Below, piece after piece: positions 50,781 through 62,673 of a stretch of DNA of 64,000 bases. Every line of letters begins with the position of its first letter. The first letter of the stretch is position 1. Source of the DNA: Enterobacter ludwigii. GTDB taxonomy: Bacteria; Pseudomonadota; Gammaproteobacteria; Enterobacterales; Enterobacteriaceae. The position numbers and the translations under genes were made by a program. The DNA is taken from the NCBI GenBank assembly GCA_900068845.1, contig CEFQ01000001.1, positions 593,252-657,251 on the forward strand, given 5' to 3'. The notes under the pieces are model-generated. The model did no database searches, was not told the origin of the DNA, and worked only from the letters and a program-made list of their open reading frames with translations.

Positions 50781-52870
50781 TGAAAAAACAATTACTTCTC
50801 AGCCTGTTGGCTGCTTCTGTTTCCGCCGCTTGCCAGGTGCATGCGGAAACCTGGCCTGAACCGGTCGGCCCTTCTCAATCGGATTTCGGCGGCGTCGGTC
50901 TGATGCAGACGCCTACCGCGCGTATGGCGAAAGAGGGTGAATTTAGCGTTAACTTCCGCGATAACGACCAATATCGCTACTATTCTGCTTCACTGCAGCT
51001 GTTCCCGTGGCTGGAAACCACCGTGCGCTATACCGACGTACGTACCCGCAGGTACAGCGCGGTCGAAGGTTTCAGCGGCAACCAAAGCTATAAAGATAAA
51101 GCCTTCGATGTGAAGCTGCGTTTGTGGCAGGAGAGCTATTGGCTGCCGGAAGTGGCGGTGGGTTCACGCGATTTAGGCGGTACCGGCCTGTTCGACAGTG
51201 AATATTTGGTGGCGAGCAAGGCGTGGGGCCCGTTCGATTTCACCTTAGGTCTGGGCTGGGGCTACCTCGGCAACAGCGGCACCATCAAGAATCCGTTCTG
51301 CTCCTACAGCGACAGTTTCTGTAGCCGTACCGGCGGTGGCGAAGCGGGTTCGATTAACGGCTCGCAGATGTTCCACGGTCCTTCAGCACTGTTTGGTGGC
51401 GTGGAGTATCAAACGCCGTGGCAGCCGCTGCGCCTGAAGGTTGAATACGAAGGTAACGATTATCAGGATGATTTCGCCGGTCGTCTGGATCAACGCAGCA
51501 AGGTCAACGTCGGCGCGATTTATCGCATCACCGACTGGGCGGATATTAACGCCAGCTACGAGCGCGGCAACACCTTTATGTTCGGCTTTACCCTGCGCAC
51601 CAACTTCAACGATCTGCATCAGTCGCATATCGATAGCGAGAAACCAGCGTATAACCCTCAGCCGCAGGGCGATCTGTTGCAGCCAACGGTAGTAGCAAAC
51701 CAGCTAACGGATTTGAAGTACAACGCCGGTTTGAATGGCCCGCATATTCAGACCAAAGGCAGCACGCTCTATGTGTCTGGCGAGCAGACCAAATATCGCG
51801 ACACGCGCGAAGGTGTCGATCGCGCCAATCGCATTATCATGAACAATCTTCCCGCTGGCATCGATACCATCGATGTCACCGAGTCACGCTTCAATATGCC
51901 GCAGGTGAGCACGCGTACCAATGTGGCCAGCCTGCACAATGAACTGGCCGGTTATCCGCTGGGACATGAAAAGCCGCTGCAGCAGACGCGTGAAAACCCG
52001 CGCGATCCTGGTACCACCGAGCAAGGTTTCTTTATCCGCAAAGACCGTCTGAACTACAGCTTGTCGCCGGTGCTGAATCAGTCGGTGGGCGGACCGGAAA
52101 GCTTCTACATGTATCAGGTTGGCGTGATGGCTAACGCTGATTATTGGCTTACCGATCACCTGTTAGTCGGCGGCAGCCTGTTCGGTAATATTGCCAATAA
52201 CTATGACAGGTTCAATTACAATGGCGCGCCAGCGGATTCCACACTGCCGCGCGTGCGTACCCATATTCGTGATTACGTTGAGAACAACGTTTACGTTAAC
52301 GATCTGCAAGCCAACTACATGCAGTCGCTCGGCAACGGTTTCTATGGCCAGGTTTACGGCGGTTATCTGGAAACCATGTACGGCGGCGTCGGCGGCGAAG
52401 TGCTGTATCGTCCGATTGATAGCAACTGGGCTTTCGGCGTTGATGCCAACTACGTGAAACAGCGTGATTGGGACAACATGATGCAGTTCACCGATTACAA
52501 AGCGCCGACCGGGCATTTCACCGCGTACTGGCGTCCGTGGTTTATGCAGGACGTGTTGGTCAAAGCCAGCGTCGGTGAATATCTGGCGAAGGATAAAGGC
52601 GTAACGGTAGATGTATCGAAGCGCTTTGACAGCGGCGTAATGGTTGGCTTCTACGCCACCAAAACCAACGTGTCGGCGGAAGCGTATGGCGAAGGCGACT
52701 TCACCAAAGGCTTCTATATTTCGGTGCCGATGGATCTGTTCACCGTGACGCCAACACGTGGTCGTGCGCAGGTGAACTGGGTGCCATTAACGCGTGATGG
52801 CGGCCAGATGCTGGGTCGCAAATATCAGCTGTATGACCTGACGTCAGATCGCGATGCGCGGTTTAATTAA
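50780..52870 (+). CDS. yjbH: Outer-membrane exopolysaccharide protein YjbH (GfcD family)
   Basis: A 696-residue protein with a signal peptide (about residues 1-22, ending QVHA), close to E. coli YjbH (698). It has beta-barrel character, with alternating aromatic/polar strands (for example [20 protein letters not shown] near residue 37 and [20 protein letters not shown] near 530). This family is thought to form an outer-membrane exit for a polysaccharide. The ATG at 50780 shares a base with the yjbG stop; the frame is open 25 codons further upstream, inside yjbG. It is the last gene of yjbEFGH. Confidence 0.92.
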   Translation: MKKQLLLSLLAASVSAACQVHAETWPEPVGPSQSDFGGVGLMQTPTARMAKEGEFSVNFRDNDQYRYYSASLQLFPWLETTVRYTDVRTRRYSAVEGFSGNQSYKDKAFDVKLRLWQESYWLPEVAVGSRDLGGTGLFDSEYLVASKAWGPFDFTLGLGWGYLGNSGTIKNPFCSYSDSFCSRTGGGEAGSINGSQMFHGPSALFGGVEYQTPWQPLRLKVEYEGNDYQDDFAGRLDQRSKVNVGAIYRITDWADINASYERGNTFMFGFTLRTNFNDLHQSHIDSEKPAYNPQPQGDLLQPTVVANQLTDLKYNAGLNGPHIQTKGSTLYVSGEQTKYRDTREGVDRANRIIMNNLPAGIDTIDVTESRFNMPQVSTRTNVASLHNELAGYPLGHEKPLQQTRENPRDPGTTEQGFFIRKDRLNYSLSPVLNQSVGGPESFYMYQVGVMANADYWLTDHLLVGGSLFGNIANNYDRFNYNGAPADSTLPRVRTHIRDYVENNVYVNDLQANYMQSLGNGFYGQVYGGYLETMYGGVGGEVLYRPIDSNWAFGVDANYVKQRDWDNMMQFTDYKAPTGHFTAYWRPWFMQDVLVKASVGEYLAKDKGVTVDVSKRFDSGVMVGFYATKTNVSAEAYGEGDFTKGFYISVPMDLFTVTPTRGRAQVNWVPLTRDGGQMLGRKYQLYDLTSDRDARFN

Positions 52871-52895
52871 TATCCGCGCGGGTGGTTTTAAACCC

Positions 52896-52956
52896 GCGCG
52901 ATGAATCGCGCCGCTACGGATAAATACACATACCGTAGCGGCGCAATTTATTGCGC
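52896..52956. repeat. Family B palindromic repeat pair (B4)
   Basis: The left arm is GCGCGATGAATCGCGC with CGCTAC; the spacer is 17 bp; the right arm is GTAGCGGCGCAATTTATTGC with GC. It lies between the convergent genes yjbH and metH, the counterpart of the yjbB-gntU junction that carries B1 in the same arrangement. Confidence 0.9.
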
Positions 52957-52967
52957 ATTACTGCATA

Positions 52968-55900
52968 TTAATCCGCGTCATAACCCAGGTTCGGTGCCAG
53001 CCAGCGCTCGACGTCGGTGACGCTCATGCCTTTACGCGCCGCGTAGTCTTCAACCTGATCGCGCTGAATCTGTGCCACGGCGAAATACTTGCTCTCGGGA
53101 TGGCTGAAATACCAGCCGGAAACCGCGGCGCCGGGCCACATGGCGAAAGATTCGGTCAGCTTCATGCCGGTATGCTTTTCCACATCCAGCAACTGCCAGA
53201 TCGGCGCTTTCTCAGTATGTTCCGGACAAGCCGGATAACCTGGCGCCGGGCGAATGCCCTGATAATTCTCGCGAATCAGCTCTTCGTTGCTCAGGTTTTC
53301 ATTAGCAGCGAAGCCCCAAATCACTTTACGCACCCGCTCATGCAGATATTCAGCAAACGCTTCTGCCAGACGATCTGACACCGCTTTAACCATTATTTTG
53401 TTGTAATCATCGTGCTGCTTGTCATACGCCTCAGCCAACGCATCCTCTTCTACCCCGGCGGTGACGGCAAACGCGCCGAGATAATCGGCTTTTCCGCTCG
53501 ATTTCGGTGCCACGAAATCCGCTAAGCAGTAGTTGGCGAAGTCGGTTTTCTCGGTCTGCTGACGCAAGTGATGGCTCACGCACAGCACCTCGTTGCGGTT
53601 CTCGTTGCTGTAAATTTCAATGTCATCGCCGACACGGTTGGCCGGGAAAATCCCCACCACACCGCGCGGTTTAAGCGTGCCGGTGCTGCTCAACATATCG
53701 AGCATCGCGTTAGCATCGGCAAACAAGCGTTGGGCCTCTTCGCCCACCACTTCATCTTCCAGAATGCGCGGATATTTGCCGGCCAGCGACCAGGTCATAA
53801 AGAATGGCGTCCAGTCGATGTAATTGCGCAGCGTTTCAATACTGGCTTCAACGGAACTCACACCGAGGCGATGCGCCACCGGCGGCGTGTAACGTTCCCA
53901 GTCAATGGAATAATCATTATCACGCGCGGTCTGCAGACTCACCGGCGGTGTACGCGGCTTCTTACGCGCATGCTGAATGCGCACCGTGTCGTACTCTTTG
54001 CGGGTGCGCGCCACGAACTCCTCTTTCAGCGTATCGGAGAGCAGCGAAGACACCACGCCAACGGTGCGCGAGGCGTTCTGCACGTAAACGGTGGGGCCGC
54101 TGTAGTTCTGCTCGATCTTCACTGCGGTATGCGCTTTCGAAGTGGTGGCGCCGCCAATCAACAGCGGGATGGTGAATCCCTGACGCTCCATCTCTTTCGC
54201 TACGTTGACCATTTCATCCAGCGACGGCGTGATCAGCCCGGAAAGCCCGATAATATCGGCATTCTCGGCAATCGCGGTTTTGAGAATTTTATCGCTCGGC
54301 ACCATTACTCCGAGGTCGATAATTTCGTAGTTGTTACATTGCAGCACCACACCGACGATGTTTTTGCCGATGTCATGCACATCACCTTTTACCGTCGCCA
54401 GCACGATTTTGCCGTTGCTGCGCCCGGCCTCTTTGCTGGCCTGAATGTAAGGTTCAAGATAGGCCACCGCTTGCTTCATCACGCGCGCTGATTTCACCAC
54501 CTGCGGCAGGAACATCTTGCCCTCGCCGAACAGATCGCCCACCACGTTCATGCCGGACATCAACGGCCCTTCAATCACCTGAATCGGGCGTTCTGCTGCC
54601 TGACGTGCTTCTTCAGTGTCTAACTCAATAAACTCGGTGATGCCTTTCACCAGCGAGTATTCCAGACGTTTTACCACGTCCCAGCTGCGCCATTCGGCCT
54701 GCTGTTTCTCCTGCTCGCCGTCGCTTTTGCTGCCGCGATACTTCTCCGCCAGTTCCAGCAAGCGCTCAGTACCATCGTCGCGGCGGTTAAGGACCACATC
54801 TTCCACTGCGTCGCGCAGCTCGGCAGGCAGATCGTCGTAAATCGCCAGCTGACCGGCGTTCACGATGCCCATATCCATACCGTTGCGGATGGCGTAATAG
54901 AGGAACACGGCGTGAATCGCTTCGCGTACCGGTTCATTGCCACGAAACGAGAAAGAGACGTTGGACACGCCGCCAGAGATCATTGCGTGCGGCAGCTCGC
55001 GTTTGATGTCTTCACAGGCACCGATAAAGTCCATCGCGTAGTTGTTATGCTCTTCGATGCCGGTGGCAACGGCGAAAATATTGGGGTCGAAAATGATGTC
55101 TTCTGGCGGGAAACCGACCTCTTCCGTCAGGATCTTGTAGGCACGACGACAGATTTCTATTTTGCGTGCACGCGTATCCGCCTGACCGACTTCATCAAAC
55201 GCCATCACGACCATAGCCGCGCCGTAGCGACGCACTTTACGCGCGTGCTCGATAAAAGGTTCAACGCCCTCTTTCATCGAGATGGAGTTAACAATGCCTT
55301 TGCCCTGAATGCACTGCAGGCCTTTCTCAATCACCTCCCATTTGGAGGAGTCGATCATGATCGGCACGCGTGCGATATCGGGTTCGCCGGCAATCAGATT
55401 GAGGAAGCGCACCATCGCCGCTTCCGCATCCAGCATGCCTTCATCCATGTTGATATCGATGATTTGCGCACCGCTCTCAACCTGCTGGCGTGCCACATCC
55501 AGCGCTTCGTTGTATTTTTCTTCTTTGATCAGGCGCTTGAACCTGGCCGAACCGGTGACGTTGGTACGCTCGCCAACGTTGACGAACAATGAATCAGCCT
55601 GAATATTCAGCGGCTCAAGCCCGGCGAGGCGGCAGGCCACTGGAATCTCGGGCAACTGGCGCGGTGCAACACCGTCCACCGCCGCCGCCATTGCCGCGAT
55701 GTGTTCCGGCGTGGTGCCGCAGCAACCGCCGATAATATTGAGGAAACCAGCGCGCGCCCACTCACCAATTTGCTCGGCCATAATCGCGGCATCGAGATCG
55801 TATTCACCAAACGCGTTGGGCAAACCGGCGTTCGGGTGCGCAGTCACGTAGCCTTCGGCAATGCGCGACAGCTCCGCCACATATTGACGCAGTTCATCCG

Positions 55901-56651
55901 GACCGAGCGCACAGTTCAGTCCGAACGACAGCGGTTCGGCGTGGCGTAGCGAGTTATAGAAACCTTCGGTGGTTTGGCCGGAGAGCGTACGACCAGAAGC
56001 ATCGGTGATGGTGCCCGAGATCATTAGCGGCAGCTTTACGCCCATCGCTTCCATCTCGGTCTGCACCGCATAAATCGCCGCTTTGGCATTCAGCGTATCG
56101 AACACCGTTTCGATCATGATCAGGTCGGAACCACCCGCTATCAGCGCATGGGTGGATTCACGATAGGCTTCCACCAGCTGATTGAAGGTGACGTTACGGT
56201 AGGCAGGATCGTTGACGTCCGGCGAGATGGAACAGGTACGGTTGGTGGGGCCCAACACGCCCGCCACGTAGCGCGGACGATGTGGCGTTTTCGCCGTCCA
56301 TTCATCTGCGCTGGCACGCGCCAGTTTAGCCGCTTCGAAATTGATCTCCGCCGACAACGCTTCCATCGCGTAATCTGCCATCGCAATGGGGGTGGCGTTG
56401 AAGGTGTTGGTCTCCAGAATATCCGCGCCGGCAGCGAGATAGGCATCGTGGATTTCGCGAATCACATCCGGCCTGGTCAGCACCAACAGATCGTTGTTGC
56501 CCTGCAAATCGGACGGCCAGTCGGCAAAGCGGCTGCCACGAAAATCCTGCTCGCTCAGTTTATAACTCTGGATCATGGTGCCCATACCACCGTCCAGAAT
56601 CATGATGCGTTGCGCCAGCTGCTGCTGCAGCATTGCTGTTTTGTTGCTCAC
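52968..56651 (-). CDS. metH: Cobalamin-dependent methionine synthase MetH
   Basis: Transfers the methyl group of 5-methyltetrahydrofolate to homocysteine through cobalamin. The 1227 residues equal the E. coli length. Modules in order: homocysteine/zinc domain (Cys247 in GLNCALG, and the pair in [10 protein letters not shown]), pterin domain from about 355, cobalamin cap and binding domain ([11 protein letters not shown], the His-on ligand), and the SAM-dependent reactivation domain from about 900. I choose the GTG at 56649-56651, which gives an N-terminus aligning with E. coli and has GGGG upstream; a GTG five codons earlier (56666) also exists. Confidence 0.96.
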   Translation of the reverse strand: MSNKTAMLQQQLAQRIMILDGGMGTMIQSYKLSEQDFRGSRFADWPSDLQGNNDLLVLTRPDVIREIHDAYLAAGADILETNTFNATPIAMADYAMEALSAEINFEAAKLARASADEWTAKTPHRPRYVAGVLGPTNRTCSISPDVNDPAYRNVTFNQLVEAYRESTHALIAGGSDLIMIETVFDTLNAKAAIYAVQTEMEAMGVKLPLMISGTITDASGRTLSGQTTEGFYNSLRHAEPLSFGLNCALGPDELRQYVAELSRIAEGYVTAHPNAGLPNAFGEYDLDAAIMAEQIGEWARAGFLNIIGGCCGTTPEHIAAMAAAVDGVAPRQLPEIPVACRLAGLEPLNIQADSLFVNVGERTNVTGSARFKRLIKEEKYNEALDVARQQVESGAQIIDINMDEGMLDAEAAMVRFLNLIAGEPDIARVPIMIDSSKWEVIEKGLQCIQGKGIVNSISMKEGVEPFIEHARKVRRYGAAMVVMAFDEVGQADTRARKIEICRRAYKILTEEVGFPPEDIIFDPNIFAVATGIEEHNNYAMDFIGACEDIKRELPHAMISGGVSNVSFSFRGNEPVREAIHAVFLYYAIRNGMDMGIVNAGQLAIYDDLPAELRDAVEDVVLNRRDDGTERLLELAEKYRGSKSDGEQEKQQAEWRSWDVVKRLEYSLVKGITEFIELDTEEARQAAERPIQVIEGPLMSGMNVVGDLFGEGKMFLPQVVKSARVMKQAVAYLEPYIQASKEAGRSNGKIVLATVKGDVHDIGKNIVGVVLQCNNYEIIDLGVMVPSDKILKTAIAENADIIGLSGLITPSLDEMVNVAKEMERQGFTIPLLIGGATTSKAHTAVKIEQNYSGPTVYVQNASRTVGVVSSLLSDTLKEEFVARTRKEYDTVRIQHARKKPRTPPVSLQTARDNDYSIDWERYTPPVAHRLGVSSVEASIETLRNYIDWTPFFMTWSLAGKYPRILEDEVVGEEAQRLFADANAMLDMLSSTGTLKPRGVVGIFPANRVGDDIEIYSNENRNEVLCVSHHLRQQTEKTDFANYCLADFVAPKSSGKADYLGAFAVTAGVEEDALAEAYDKQHDDYNKIMVKAVSDRLAEAFAEYLHERVRKVIWGFAANENLSNEELIRENYQGIRPAPGYPACPEHTEKAPIWQLLDVEKHTGMKLTESFAMWPGAAVSGWYFSHPESKYFAVAQIQRDQVEDYAARKGMSVTDVERWLAPNLGYDAD

Positions 56652-56736
56652 TCTTGCCCCGTCCACGTCATTGCGTTGGCTAAATACCAGCCAGACATAC
56701 TGGCATAACTTTCAGGTCAGCAAAAGTCAGGTCAGA

Positions 56737-56749
56737 TGAGACATTTTCA
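56737..56749. promoter_or_regulatory. Possible MetR site between metH and iclR
   Basis: TGAGACATTTTCA fits the MetR pattern TGAA, five bases, TTCA with one mismatch, 86 bp upstream of the metH start. MetR activates metH in E. coli. Nearby CAGGTCAG sequences repeat (56713 and 56729), of unknown meaning. Confidence 0.35.
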
Positions 56750-56800
56750 GGAATAATAGCCAACAGATCCGACCAGAAAGTGAACGTTTGCATTCATACC

Positions 56801-56823
56801 ATTAAAAACGAAAATGGTTTCCA
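56801..56823. promoter_or_regulatory. Possible IclR autoregulatory site
   Basis: Read on the minus strand, TGGAAACCATTTTCGTTTTT resembles the aceB operator here (TGGAAATAGTTTTTG). It lies 26 bp upstream of iclR, where E. coli IclR also represses its own gene. The assignment is by eye. Confidence 0.4.
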
Positions 56824-56848
56824 GCATTAATGCGATTGTGGAGAAGTT

Positions 56849-57682
56849 ATGGCAACCCCTGTGCCCGTGAAACGCGGCAAGAAACCTCGTGCTACAACCA
56901 CCACCACCAGCGCGCCCGTCGGCGGGCAAGTTCAATCTCTTACGCGCGGCTTGCGCCTGCTGGAGCTGATTGCCGAATCGCATGGCAGTGTGGCGCTTAC
57001 TGAACTGGCGCAACAGGCCGGTTTACCTAACTCCACCACGCATCGTCTGCTCTCCACCATGCAGCAACAGGGCTTTGTGCATCAGGTCGGTGATTTAGGC
57101 TTATGGACTATTGGTTCGCATGCTTTTGTGGTGGGCAGCAGCTTTCTGCAAAGTCGCAATCTGCTGGCGATTGTGCATCCGCTGCTGCGCAAGCTGATGG
57201 AGGATGCGGGCGAGACGGTGAATCTGGCGGTGCTGGATCTCAGCGATTATCAGGCGGTAATTATCGACCAGGTACAGTGTACCCAGTTGATGCGCATGTC
57301 CGCGCCGATTGGCGGCAAGCTGCCGATGCATGCGTCCGGCGCAGGTAAAGCGTTCCTGGCACATCTTAGCGATGAGCAAGTGACCGCGCTGCTGCATCAA
57401 AAAGGGCTGCACCATTACACGCCGAAAACGCTGATCTCCCCGCACAGCCTCAAGGAAAATCTGGCGCTGATTCGTAAGATGGGTTTTTCACATGATGATG
57501 AAGAACACGCGCTCGGCCTGCGTTGCGTGGCGGCACCGATTTATGACGAGCACGGCGAACCCTTCGCCGCTATTTCCATTTCTGGCCCGATTGCACGCAT
57601 GACCGACGACCGCATCACTGAACTGGGGGCGCTGGTGATCCGCGCCGCCAAACAGGTGACGCAAACCTATTCTGGCCGCTAA
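56849..57682 (+). CDS. iclR: Glyoxylate operon repressor IclR
   Basis: A 277-residue repressor of aceBAK. The N-terminal winged helix-turn-helix is near residues 31-85 ([14 protein letters not shown], then [19 protein letters not shown]), followed by the IclR effector-binding domain ([20 protein letters not shown] near 150, [20 protein letters not shown] near 212). Divergent from metH, it converges on aceK with stop codons overlapping at CTAA (57679-57682). E. coli has arpA between iclR and aceK; here it is absent. Confidence 0.96.
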   Translation: MATPVPVKRGKKPRATTTTTSAPVGGQVQSLTRGLRLLELIAESHGSVALTELAQQAGLPNSTTHRLLSTMQQQGFVHQVGDLGLWTIGSHAFVVGSSFLQSRNLLAIVHPLLRKLMEDAGETVNLAVLDLSDYQAVIIDQVQCTQLMRMSAPIGGKLPMHASGAGKAFLAHLSDEQVTALLHQKGLHHYTPKTLISPHSLKENLALIRKMGFSHDDEEHALGLRCVAAPIYDEHGEPFAAISISGPIARMTDDRITELGALVIRAAKQVTQTYSGR

Positions 57683-59412
57683 GCGGCCACCGAGGCATAG
57701 CGCGCGCTGAAACGCTGGCTGGCGCGCCAGGCAATCACCTCTTCAATATGCCCTTCGCGGATGCGCGTTTGTAGCGCGCGCCACCAGTTGGGATCAAACA
57801 GCTGCGGATGCAAAGCCTGCAGCAGTTTGCCGGTCGCCGGTTCGCTGCATAGCGCATAGCGAAAGGTCTCCGGGAACACATCATCCGGCCCCACGCTGTA
57901 CCACGGCTCGGCCTGCAGCTCATCTTCTTCGTAGCGCGCCTGCGGTACATCGCGGAACACCAGTTCGCTCATCGGACGGATTTCATCGTAATCGTAAAAC
58001 ACCACGCGGCCGTGACGCGTCATGCCAAAGTTTTTATACAGCATGTCGCCGGGGAAAATATTCGCTGCCGCCAGCTGGCGAATCGCATCGCCATATTCGC
58101 CAATTGCGTGCTGCCGTTGTTCCGGCGAAGCCTGAGCCAGCCACAGATTGAGCGGCTCCATGCGGCGCTCCAGCCACAAATGGCGGATGATCACCACATC
58201 GTCGCGCACCTCCAGCTTCTCAGGTATGTCGCGTGCAAACTCCGCCATCAGTTCGGCGGGAATACGCGCGCGCGGTAACGCAAAGTGTTCGAACTCCTGC
58301 GTATCCGCCATGCGACCGACGCGGTCATGCTCTTTGACCATGCGATAGCAATCGCGCACCTGCGCATCGGTAACCTCTTTTTGCGGTGCGAAGCGGTCTT
58401 TAATCACCTTAAATACGCGATCAAAACCTGGCAGCGTGAACACCATCATCACCATGCCGCGAATGCCGGGTGCAATGGTGAAATCTTCCTCGCTATGCGC
58501 CAGATAGTGCAGATATTCACGATAACATTCGGTTTTACCGTGCTTCTGACAGCCAATCGCCATGTAGCGCTCAGCCACGGTTTTCCCCGGCAGAATCGGG
58601 TGCAGCCACGCCACCAGCGCAGCCGGTACCGGCGCATAAACCATGAAATAGGCGCGGGCGAAGCCAAACACGATGCTGGCATCATCACTATCAGTAAGAC
58701 ACGTATCGATCCATAAACGACCGGCCTCATCGCGCTGAATCGGCAGTAAACAGGGCACCATGCCGTCACTAAGCTGCAGCCGTGCAACAATCCACGCGGT
58801 TTTGTTGCGGTAAAACAGCTCGCTGGCGACATCCAGCGTCGCCGTTGCTAATTGTGCAGCCCCAAACTGCTCGTGCAGATGACGCACAATCCAGCCGATG
58901 TCGCGCGTTTGATCCTGCCACGTCAGGCGCAGCGGCATGTCATTCAGCACCTGACGCAGCGTCTCCTGCCAATTCTGCTGGGGGCGATAGAGTCGCGACA
59001 ACGGGCGCTGCGCAACGGGTGCCGCCGCATAAGGCTGTGACGGAAAGATAAATAAGCGTTCGGGCGACAGATGGCTGTGGCCCTGTAAGCGGCAATAGAC
59101 CGAATTGAAGAAGCTTTCGGCAATTTCATGGCGCGGATAACCGGGCAGCAAGGTTTCATAATGGCTTTTCACCCGTAGCCAGAACGCTTCGTCCCAGTGC
59201 GACGTATCGTTGAGCACGCGCAGTTGATGCGTGACCAGGCCAACGTGGTGATCGTAAAGATGGATGCGCGCCTTCATTGCCTGCTGCACCGCGTGCCAGT
59301 CAGCCTGCTCGAAGCGCTGTTGCGCGCCGGCGGTGATATCCAGAAAGCGACCATACTGGGCGTCAAAACCTTGCAGAATGGTGTGGGCGATCAGCGATTC
59401 TCTCGGTGTCAT
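57679..59412 (-). CDS. aceK: Isocitrate dehydrogenase kinase/phosphatase AceK
   Basis: Switches isocitrate dehydrogenase on and off by phosphorylation and so directs isocitrate into the glyoxylate bypass. The 577 residues are near the E. coli length (578). It has the ATP-binding loop [20 protein letters not shown] near 315, [20 protein letters not shown], and the kinase catalytic region [20 protein letters not shown] near 452. The ATG at 59410-59412 has GGAG eight bases upstream; a TTG two codons earlier is less likely. It is the last gene of aceBAK. Confidence 0.95.
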   Translation of the reverse strand: MTPRESLIAHTILQGFDAQYGRFLDITAGAQQRFEQADWHAVQQAMKARIHLYDHHVGLVTHQLRVLNDTSHWDEAFWLRVKSHYETLLPGYPRHEIAESFFNSVYCRLQGHSHLSPERLFIFPSQPYAAAPVAQRPLSRLYRPQQNWQETLRQVLNDMPLRLTWQDQTRDIGWIVRHLHEQFGAAQLATATLDVASELFYRNKTAWIVARLQLSDGMVPCLLPIQRDEAGRLWIDTCLTDSDDASIVFGFARAYFMVYAPVPAALVAWLHPILPGKTVAERYMAIGCQKHGKTECYREYLHYLAHSEEDFTIAPGIRGMVMMVFTLPGFDRVFKVIKDRFAPQKEVTDAQVRDCYRMVKEHDRVGRMADTQEFEHFALPRARIPAELMAEFARDIPEKLEVRDDVVIIRHLWLERRMEPLNLWLAQASPEQRQHAIGEYGDAIRQLAAANIFPGDMLYKNFGMTRHGRVVFYDYDEIRPMSELVFRDVPQARYEEDELQAEPWYSVGPDDVFPETFRYALCSEPATGKLLQALHPQLFDPNWWRALQTRIREGHIEEVIAWRASQRFSARYASVAA

Positions 59413-59491
59413 CGGCAACGCTCCGGCAGATAATGCCCATCCGTGGACCAGTGAGTGGGTCGAAACACTGCGTTCAATTCCCGCACATTCC

Positions 59492-59531
59492 GTAGCGGCG
59501 CGATTTATCGCGCAATGAATTGCGCCGCTAC
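59492..59531. repeat. Family B repeat, compact overlapping pair (B5)
   Basis: GTAGCGGCGCGATTTATCGC with GC and GCGCAATGAATTGCGC with CGCTAC overlap, giving a 40-bp near-palindrome. It lies in the aceA-aceK gap (59413-59548) of one operon, unlike most copies. A stem-loop here could lower aceK expression relative to aceA, as repetitive palindromes in the same gap do in E. coli. Confidence 0.88.
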
Positions 59532-59548
59532 GATGTCTGCACTCAGTA

Positions 59549-60850
59549 CTAGAACTGAGCGGCTTCGGTGGAGCCGGTTAACGCGGTGACTGAAGATGCT
59601 CCGCCCTGAATCACGTTGGTGACGCGATCGAAATAGCCAGTGCCGACTTCCTGCTGATGCGATGAGAAGGTGTAGCCCTTATCGCGCGCCGCAAACTCCG
59701 GTTGCTGCACTTTTTCCACGTAATGACGCATGCCTTCGCCCTGCGCATACGCGTGTGCCAGATCGAACATGTTGAACCACATGCTGTGAATACCGGCCAA
59801 GGTGATGAACTGGAAGCGATAGCCCATTTCGCTCAGCGCCTGCTGGAAACGCGCGATGGTGCGATCGTCGAGGTTCTTCTTCCAGTTAAATGATGGCGAA
59901 CAGTTATAGGCCAGCAGCTTGCCGGGATACTGCGCATGAATCGCGTCGGCAAAGCGCTGCGCCATGTCGAGATCCGGCGTTGAAGTTTCACACCACAGCA
60001 CGTCGGCATAGGGCGCGTACGACAGCCCGCGACTGATCGCCTGCTCAATCCCGGCATGCGTGCGGAAGAAGCCTTCCGAGGTGCGCTCGCCGGTAATGAA
60101 CGCCGCATCGCGCGGGTCACAGTCTGAGGTGATCAGATCGGCGGCATCGGCATCGGTGCGCGCCAGCAATACCGTCGGCACGTTCATTACGTCTGCGGCC
60201 AAACGTGCCGCCACCAGTTTCTGAATCGCTTCCTGCGTTGGCACTAATACCTTGCCGCCCATGTGGCCGCACTTCTTAACCGCCGCCAGTTGGTCTTCAA
60301 AATGCACCGCGCCCGCACCGGCCTGAATCATTTCTTTCATCAACTCAAAGGCGTTGAGTACGCCGCCAAAGCCCGCTTCCGCATCGGCGACAATCGGCAG
60401 GAAGTAATCGATGAAGGCTTCATCGTCTGGCGATATGCCGCTGGCCCACTGAATCTGATCGGCACGTTGGAAGCTCTGGTTTATGCGCTCCACCACATTC
60501 GGCACTGAATTCACCGGATACAACGATTGATCGGGATACATCTGCCCGGCCAGGTTAGCATCCGCTGCCACCTGCCAGCCGGAGAGATAAATCGCTTCTA
60601 TGCCAGCTTTTGCCTGCTGCACCGCTTGTCCGCCGGTTAACGCACCGAGGCTGTTGATATAACCTTTGCTCGATTCACCATTGAGCAACGACCAGAGTTT
60701 GGTAGCGCCGCGCTCCGCCAGCGTGCAGGCGGGATTGACCGAACCGCGCAGGTTGATAACGTCTTCCGCACTGTACGGACGGGTAATGCCTTCCCAGCGT
60801 GTATCTGTCCAGCTCGATTCCAGTTGTTTGATCTGTTGCGTACGATTCAT
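59549..60850 (-). CDS. aceA: Isocitrate lyase AceA
   Basis: Splits isocitrate into glyoxylate and succinate. The 433 residues have the catalytic [13 protein letters not shown] (Cys194) and [22 protein letters not shown] and [10 protein letters not shown] blocks, as in E. coli (434). The ATG at 60848-60850 is chosen because GGAG lies eight bases upstream; an ATG two codons earlier has only two bases of spacing. It is the second gene of aceBAK, 16 bp after aceB. Confidence 0.96.
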   Translation of the reverse strand: MNRTQQIKQLESSWTDTRWEGITRPYSAEDVINLRGSVNPACTLAERGATKLWSLLNGESSKGYINSLGALTGGQAVQQAKAGIEAIYLSGWQVAADANLAGQMYPDQSLYPVNSVPNVVERINQSFQRADQIQWASGISPDDEAFIDYFLPIVADAEAGFGGVLNAFELMKEMIQAGAGAVHFEDQLAAVKKCGHMGGKVLVPTQEAIQKLVAARLAADVMNVPTVLLARTDADAADLITSDCDPRDAAFITGERTSEGFFRTHAGIEQAISRGLSYAPYADVLWCETSTPDLDMAQRFADAIHAQYPGKLLAYNCSPSFNWKKNLDDRTIARFQQALSEMGYRFQFITLAGIHSMWFNMFDLAHAYAQGEGMRHYVEKVQQPEFAARDKGYTFSSHQQEVGTGYFDRVTNVIQGGASSVTALTGSTEAAQF

Positions 60851-60866
60851 CGTCATATCTCCAGGT

Positions 60867-62465
60867 TCAAGGCAGCAGGCGGTAGCCCGGCAGAGTGAGG
60901 AAGGAAACCAGCTGGTTATCGGTGGTAATTTGCGCCATCAGCGCCGCGGCATCGTCGAAGCGTCCATTTTGAAAACGTTCCGCGCCAACGGTGTGCTGCA
61001 ACGCGGCCAGCTCTTCCTCCAGCAGCCGTTCAAACAGCGCTACCGTGACCGGCTGGCCATCGCTGAGAATTTGTTTGTGATGAATCCATTGCCAGATAGA
61101 GGTGCGGGCAATTTCAGCGGTGGCGGCATCTTCCATCAGACCATCAATCGGTACGCAGCCGTTGCCGCTGATCCAGGCTTCCAGATATTGCAGCGCCACG
61201 CGAATGTTGGCACGCATGCCCGCTTCGGTGCGCTTGCCGCGACACGGTGCCAGCAGACGTTCGGCGGTGATCGGTGCATCCTGCTCGCGCGTGACCTGCA
61301 GTTGATTGGGCTTATCGCCCAGCCGACGGTCAAACTCCTCCATCGCGATGTCTGCCAGGCCGGGATGCGCCACCCAGGTTCCGTCGTGACCGTTGCCCGC
61401 TTCGCGCGCTTTATCTTCCTGCACCTTCTGCGTCACCCATAAATTGCGCTCTGCATCTTTGCTCGGAATCAACGCCGACATGCCGCCCATCGCCAGTGCG
61501 CCACGACGATGGCAGGTTCTGATCAGCAGGCGCGAATAGGCATCGAGGAAGGGCTGATCCATGCTGATTTGCTGGCGATCCGGCAGGATACGATCAGGAT
61601 GCTGGCCCAGCGTTTTGATGTAACTGAAGATGTAATCCCAGCGGCCACAGTTCAGGCCAACCACGTGATCGCGCAATTCCCACAGAATCTCATCCATCTG
61701 GAATACCGCCGGCAGCGTTTCGATCAACACCGTGGCTTTGATGGTGCCGCGTGGCAGATCGAAGCGATCTTCACTAAAGCGGAAGATCTCACGCCACCAT
61801 GCGACTTCGGCGGCATATTCAGTTTTCGGCAGGTAGAACCACGGTGCGTGACCTTTCTCCAGCAGCGCGTCAACGTTGTGGAAAAAGTAGAGCGCGAAGT
61901 CGAACAATCCGCCGGGAATGGCCCGATCGCGCCACTCAACATGCTTTTCATTCAGATGCAGACCACGTACCCGACACATCAGCAGCGCGGGATTGGCGCG
62001 CAGCTGGTAGATCTTGCCGGTTTCACTGGTGAAGCTCAGCGTGCCATTGACCGCATCGCGCAGGGTTAATTGCCCATCAACCAGCTTCTGCCACGTTGGC
62101 GCCAGTGAGTCTTCAAAGTCCGCCATGAAGACGTTGACGTTCGCATTGAGTGCGTTGATCACCATTTTGCGATCCGGCGGGCCGGTGATCTCCACGCGGC
62201 GATCTTGTAGCAGTGATGGAATCGGACGAACCTGCCATGCACTTTCACGAATGGAAGTGGTTTCCGAATCAAAACCAGGCAGATCACCGTGATCGTAACG
62301 CTGCTGGCGTTGCTGGCGTGCTTTCAGTAGACGTTCGCGTTCGGGTGCGAAGCGCACCACCAATGCGTGCAAAAAGTCGATCGCTTCTGGGGTAAGCAGC
62401 TGCTTTTCCGCGTGGGTAAAGGGCTGGCTGAAGGTTAGCGTATTGCTGATAACCGAGTCTGTCAT
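60867..62465 (-). CDS. aceB: Malate synthase A (AceB)
   Basis: Condenses glyoxylate with acetyl-CoA to malate. The 532 residues equal the E. coli length of about 533. It has [14 protein letters not shown] near 112, the catalytic [18 protein letters not shown] near 270, and [18 protein letters not shown] near 317. It is the first gene of aceBAK, downstream of an IclR-controlled promoter. Confidence 0.97.
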   Translation of the reverse strand: MTDSVISNTLTFSQPFTHAEKQLLTPEAIDFLHALVVRFAPERERLLKARQQRQQRYDHGDLPGFDSETTSIRESAWQVRPIPSLLQDRRVEITGPPDRKMVINALNANVNVFMADFEDSLAPTWQKLVDGQLTLRDAVNGTLSFTSETGKIYQLRANPALLMCRVRGLHLNEKHVEWRDRAIPGGLFDFALYFFHNVDALLEKGHAPWFYLPKTEYAAEVAWWREIFRFSEDRFDLPRGTIKATVLIETLPAVFQMDEILWELRDHVVGLNCGRWDYIFSYIKTLGQHPDRILPDRQQISMDQPFLDAYSRLLIRTCHRRGALAMGGMSALIPSKDAERNLWVTQKVQEDKAREAGNGHDGTWVAHPGLADIAMEEFDRRLGDKPNQLQVTREQDAPITAERLLAPCRGKRTEAGMRANIRVALQYLEAWISGNGCVPIDGLMEDAATAEIARTSIWQWIHHKQILSDGQPVTVALFERLLEEELAALQHTVGAERFQNGRFDDAAALMAQITTDNQLVSFLTLPGYRLLP

Positions 62466-62541
62466 GCGGGCTGCCTCCTGGGTTGATCCGTCGTGTAACG
62501 ACTGGATCCGGGTGTAGGGTGTTTTTTAACCTGCAGGATCA

Positions 62542-62587
62542 GAGCATAATGGTTTTTATTTTATTTTCAAAAACTATTTCCATTTTG
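62542..62587 (-). promoter_or_regulatory. aceB promoter with IclR operator
   Basis: On the minus strand -35 TTGAAA (62570-62565) and -10 TATGCT (62547-62542) are separated by 17 bp. The sequence AAAATGGAAATAGTTTTTG (62587-62569) overlaps the -35 and matches the E. coli IclR box (AAAATGGAAATTGTTTTTG) except for one base. It predicts repression of aceBAK unless acetate metabolism relieves IclR. Confidence 0.85.
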
Positions 62588-62673
62588 ATATAGAAAGCAA
62601 TTTATGTAATTGATAAATATGTAATTTAAAGCCTCGAATTAAAGGCAATAGATTCCACTCAAGAACAGAAGAT

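Noticed and set aside
53568..54491. A 307-codon open frame on the plus strand inside metH
   Set aside because: It is antisense to a conserved methionine synthase gene, has no ribosome site or family signature, and contains no residue pattern typical of a real protein.
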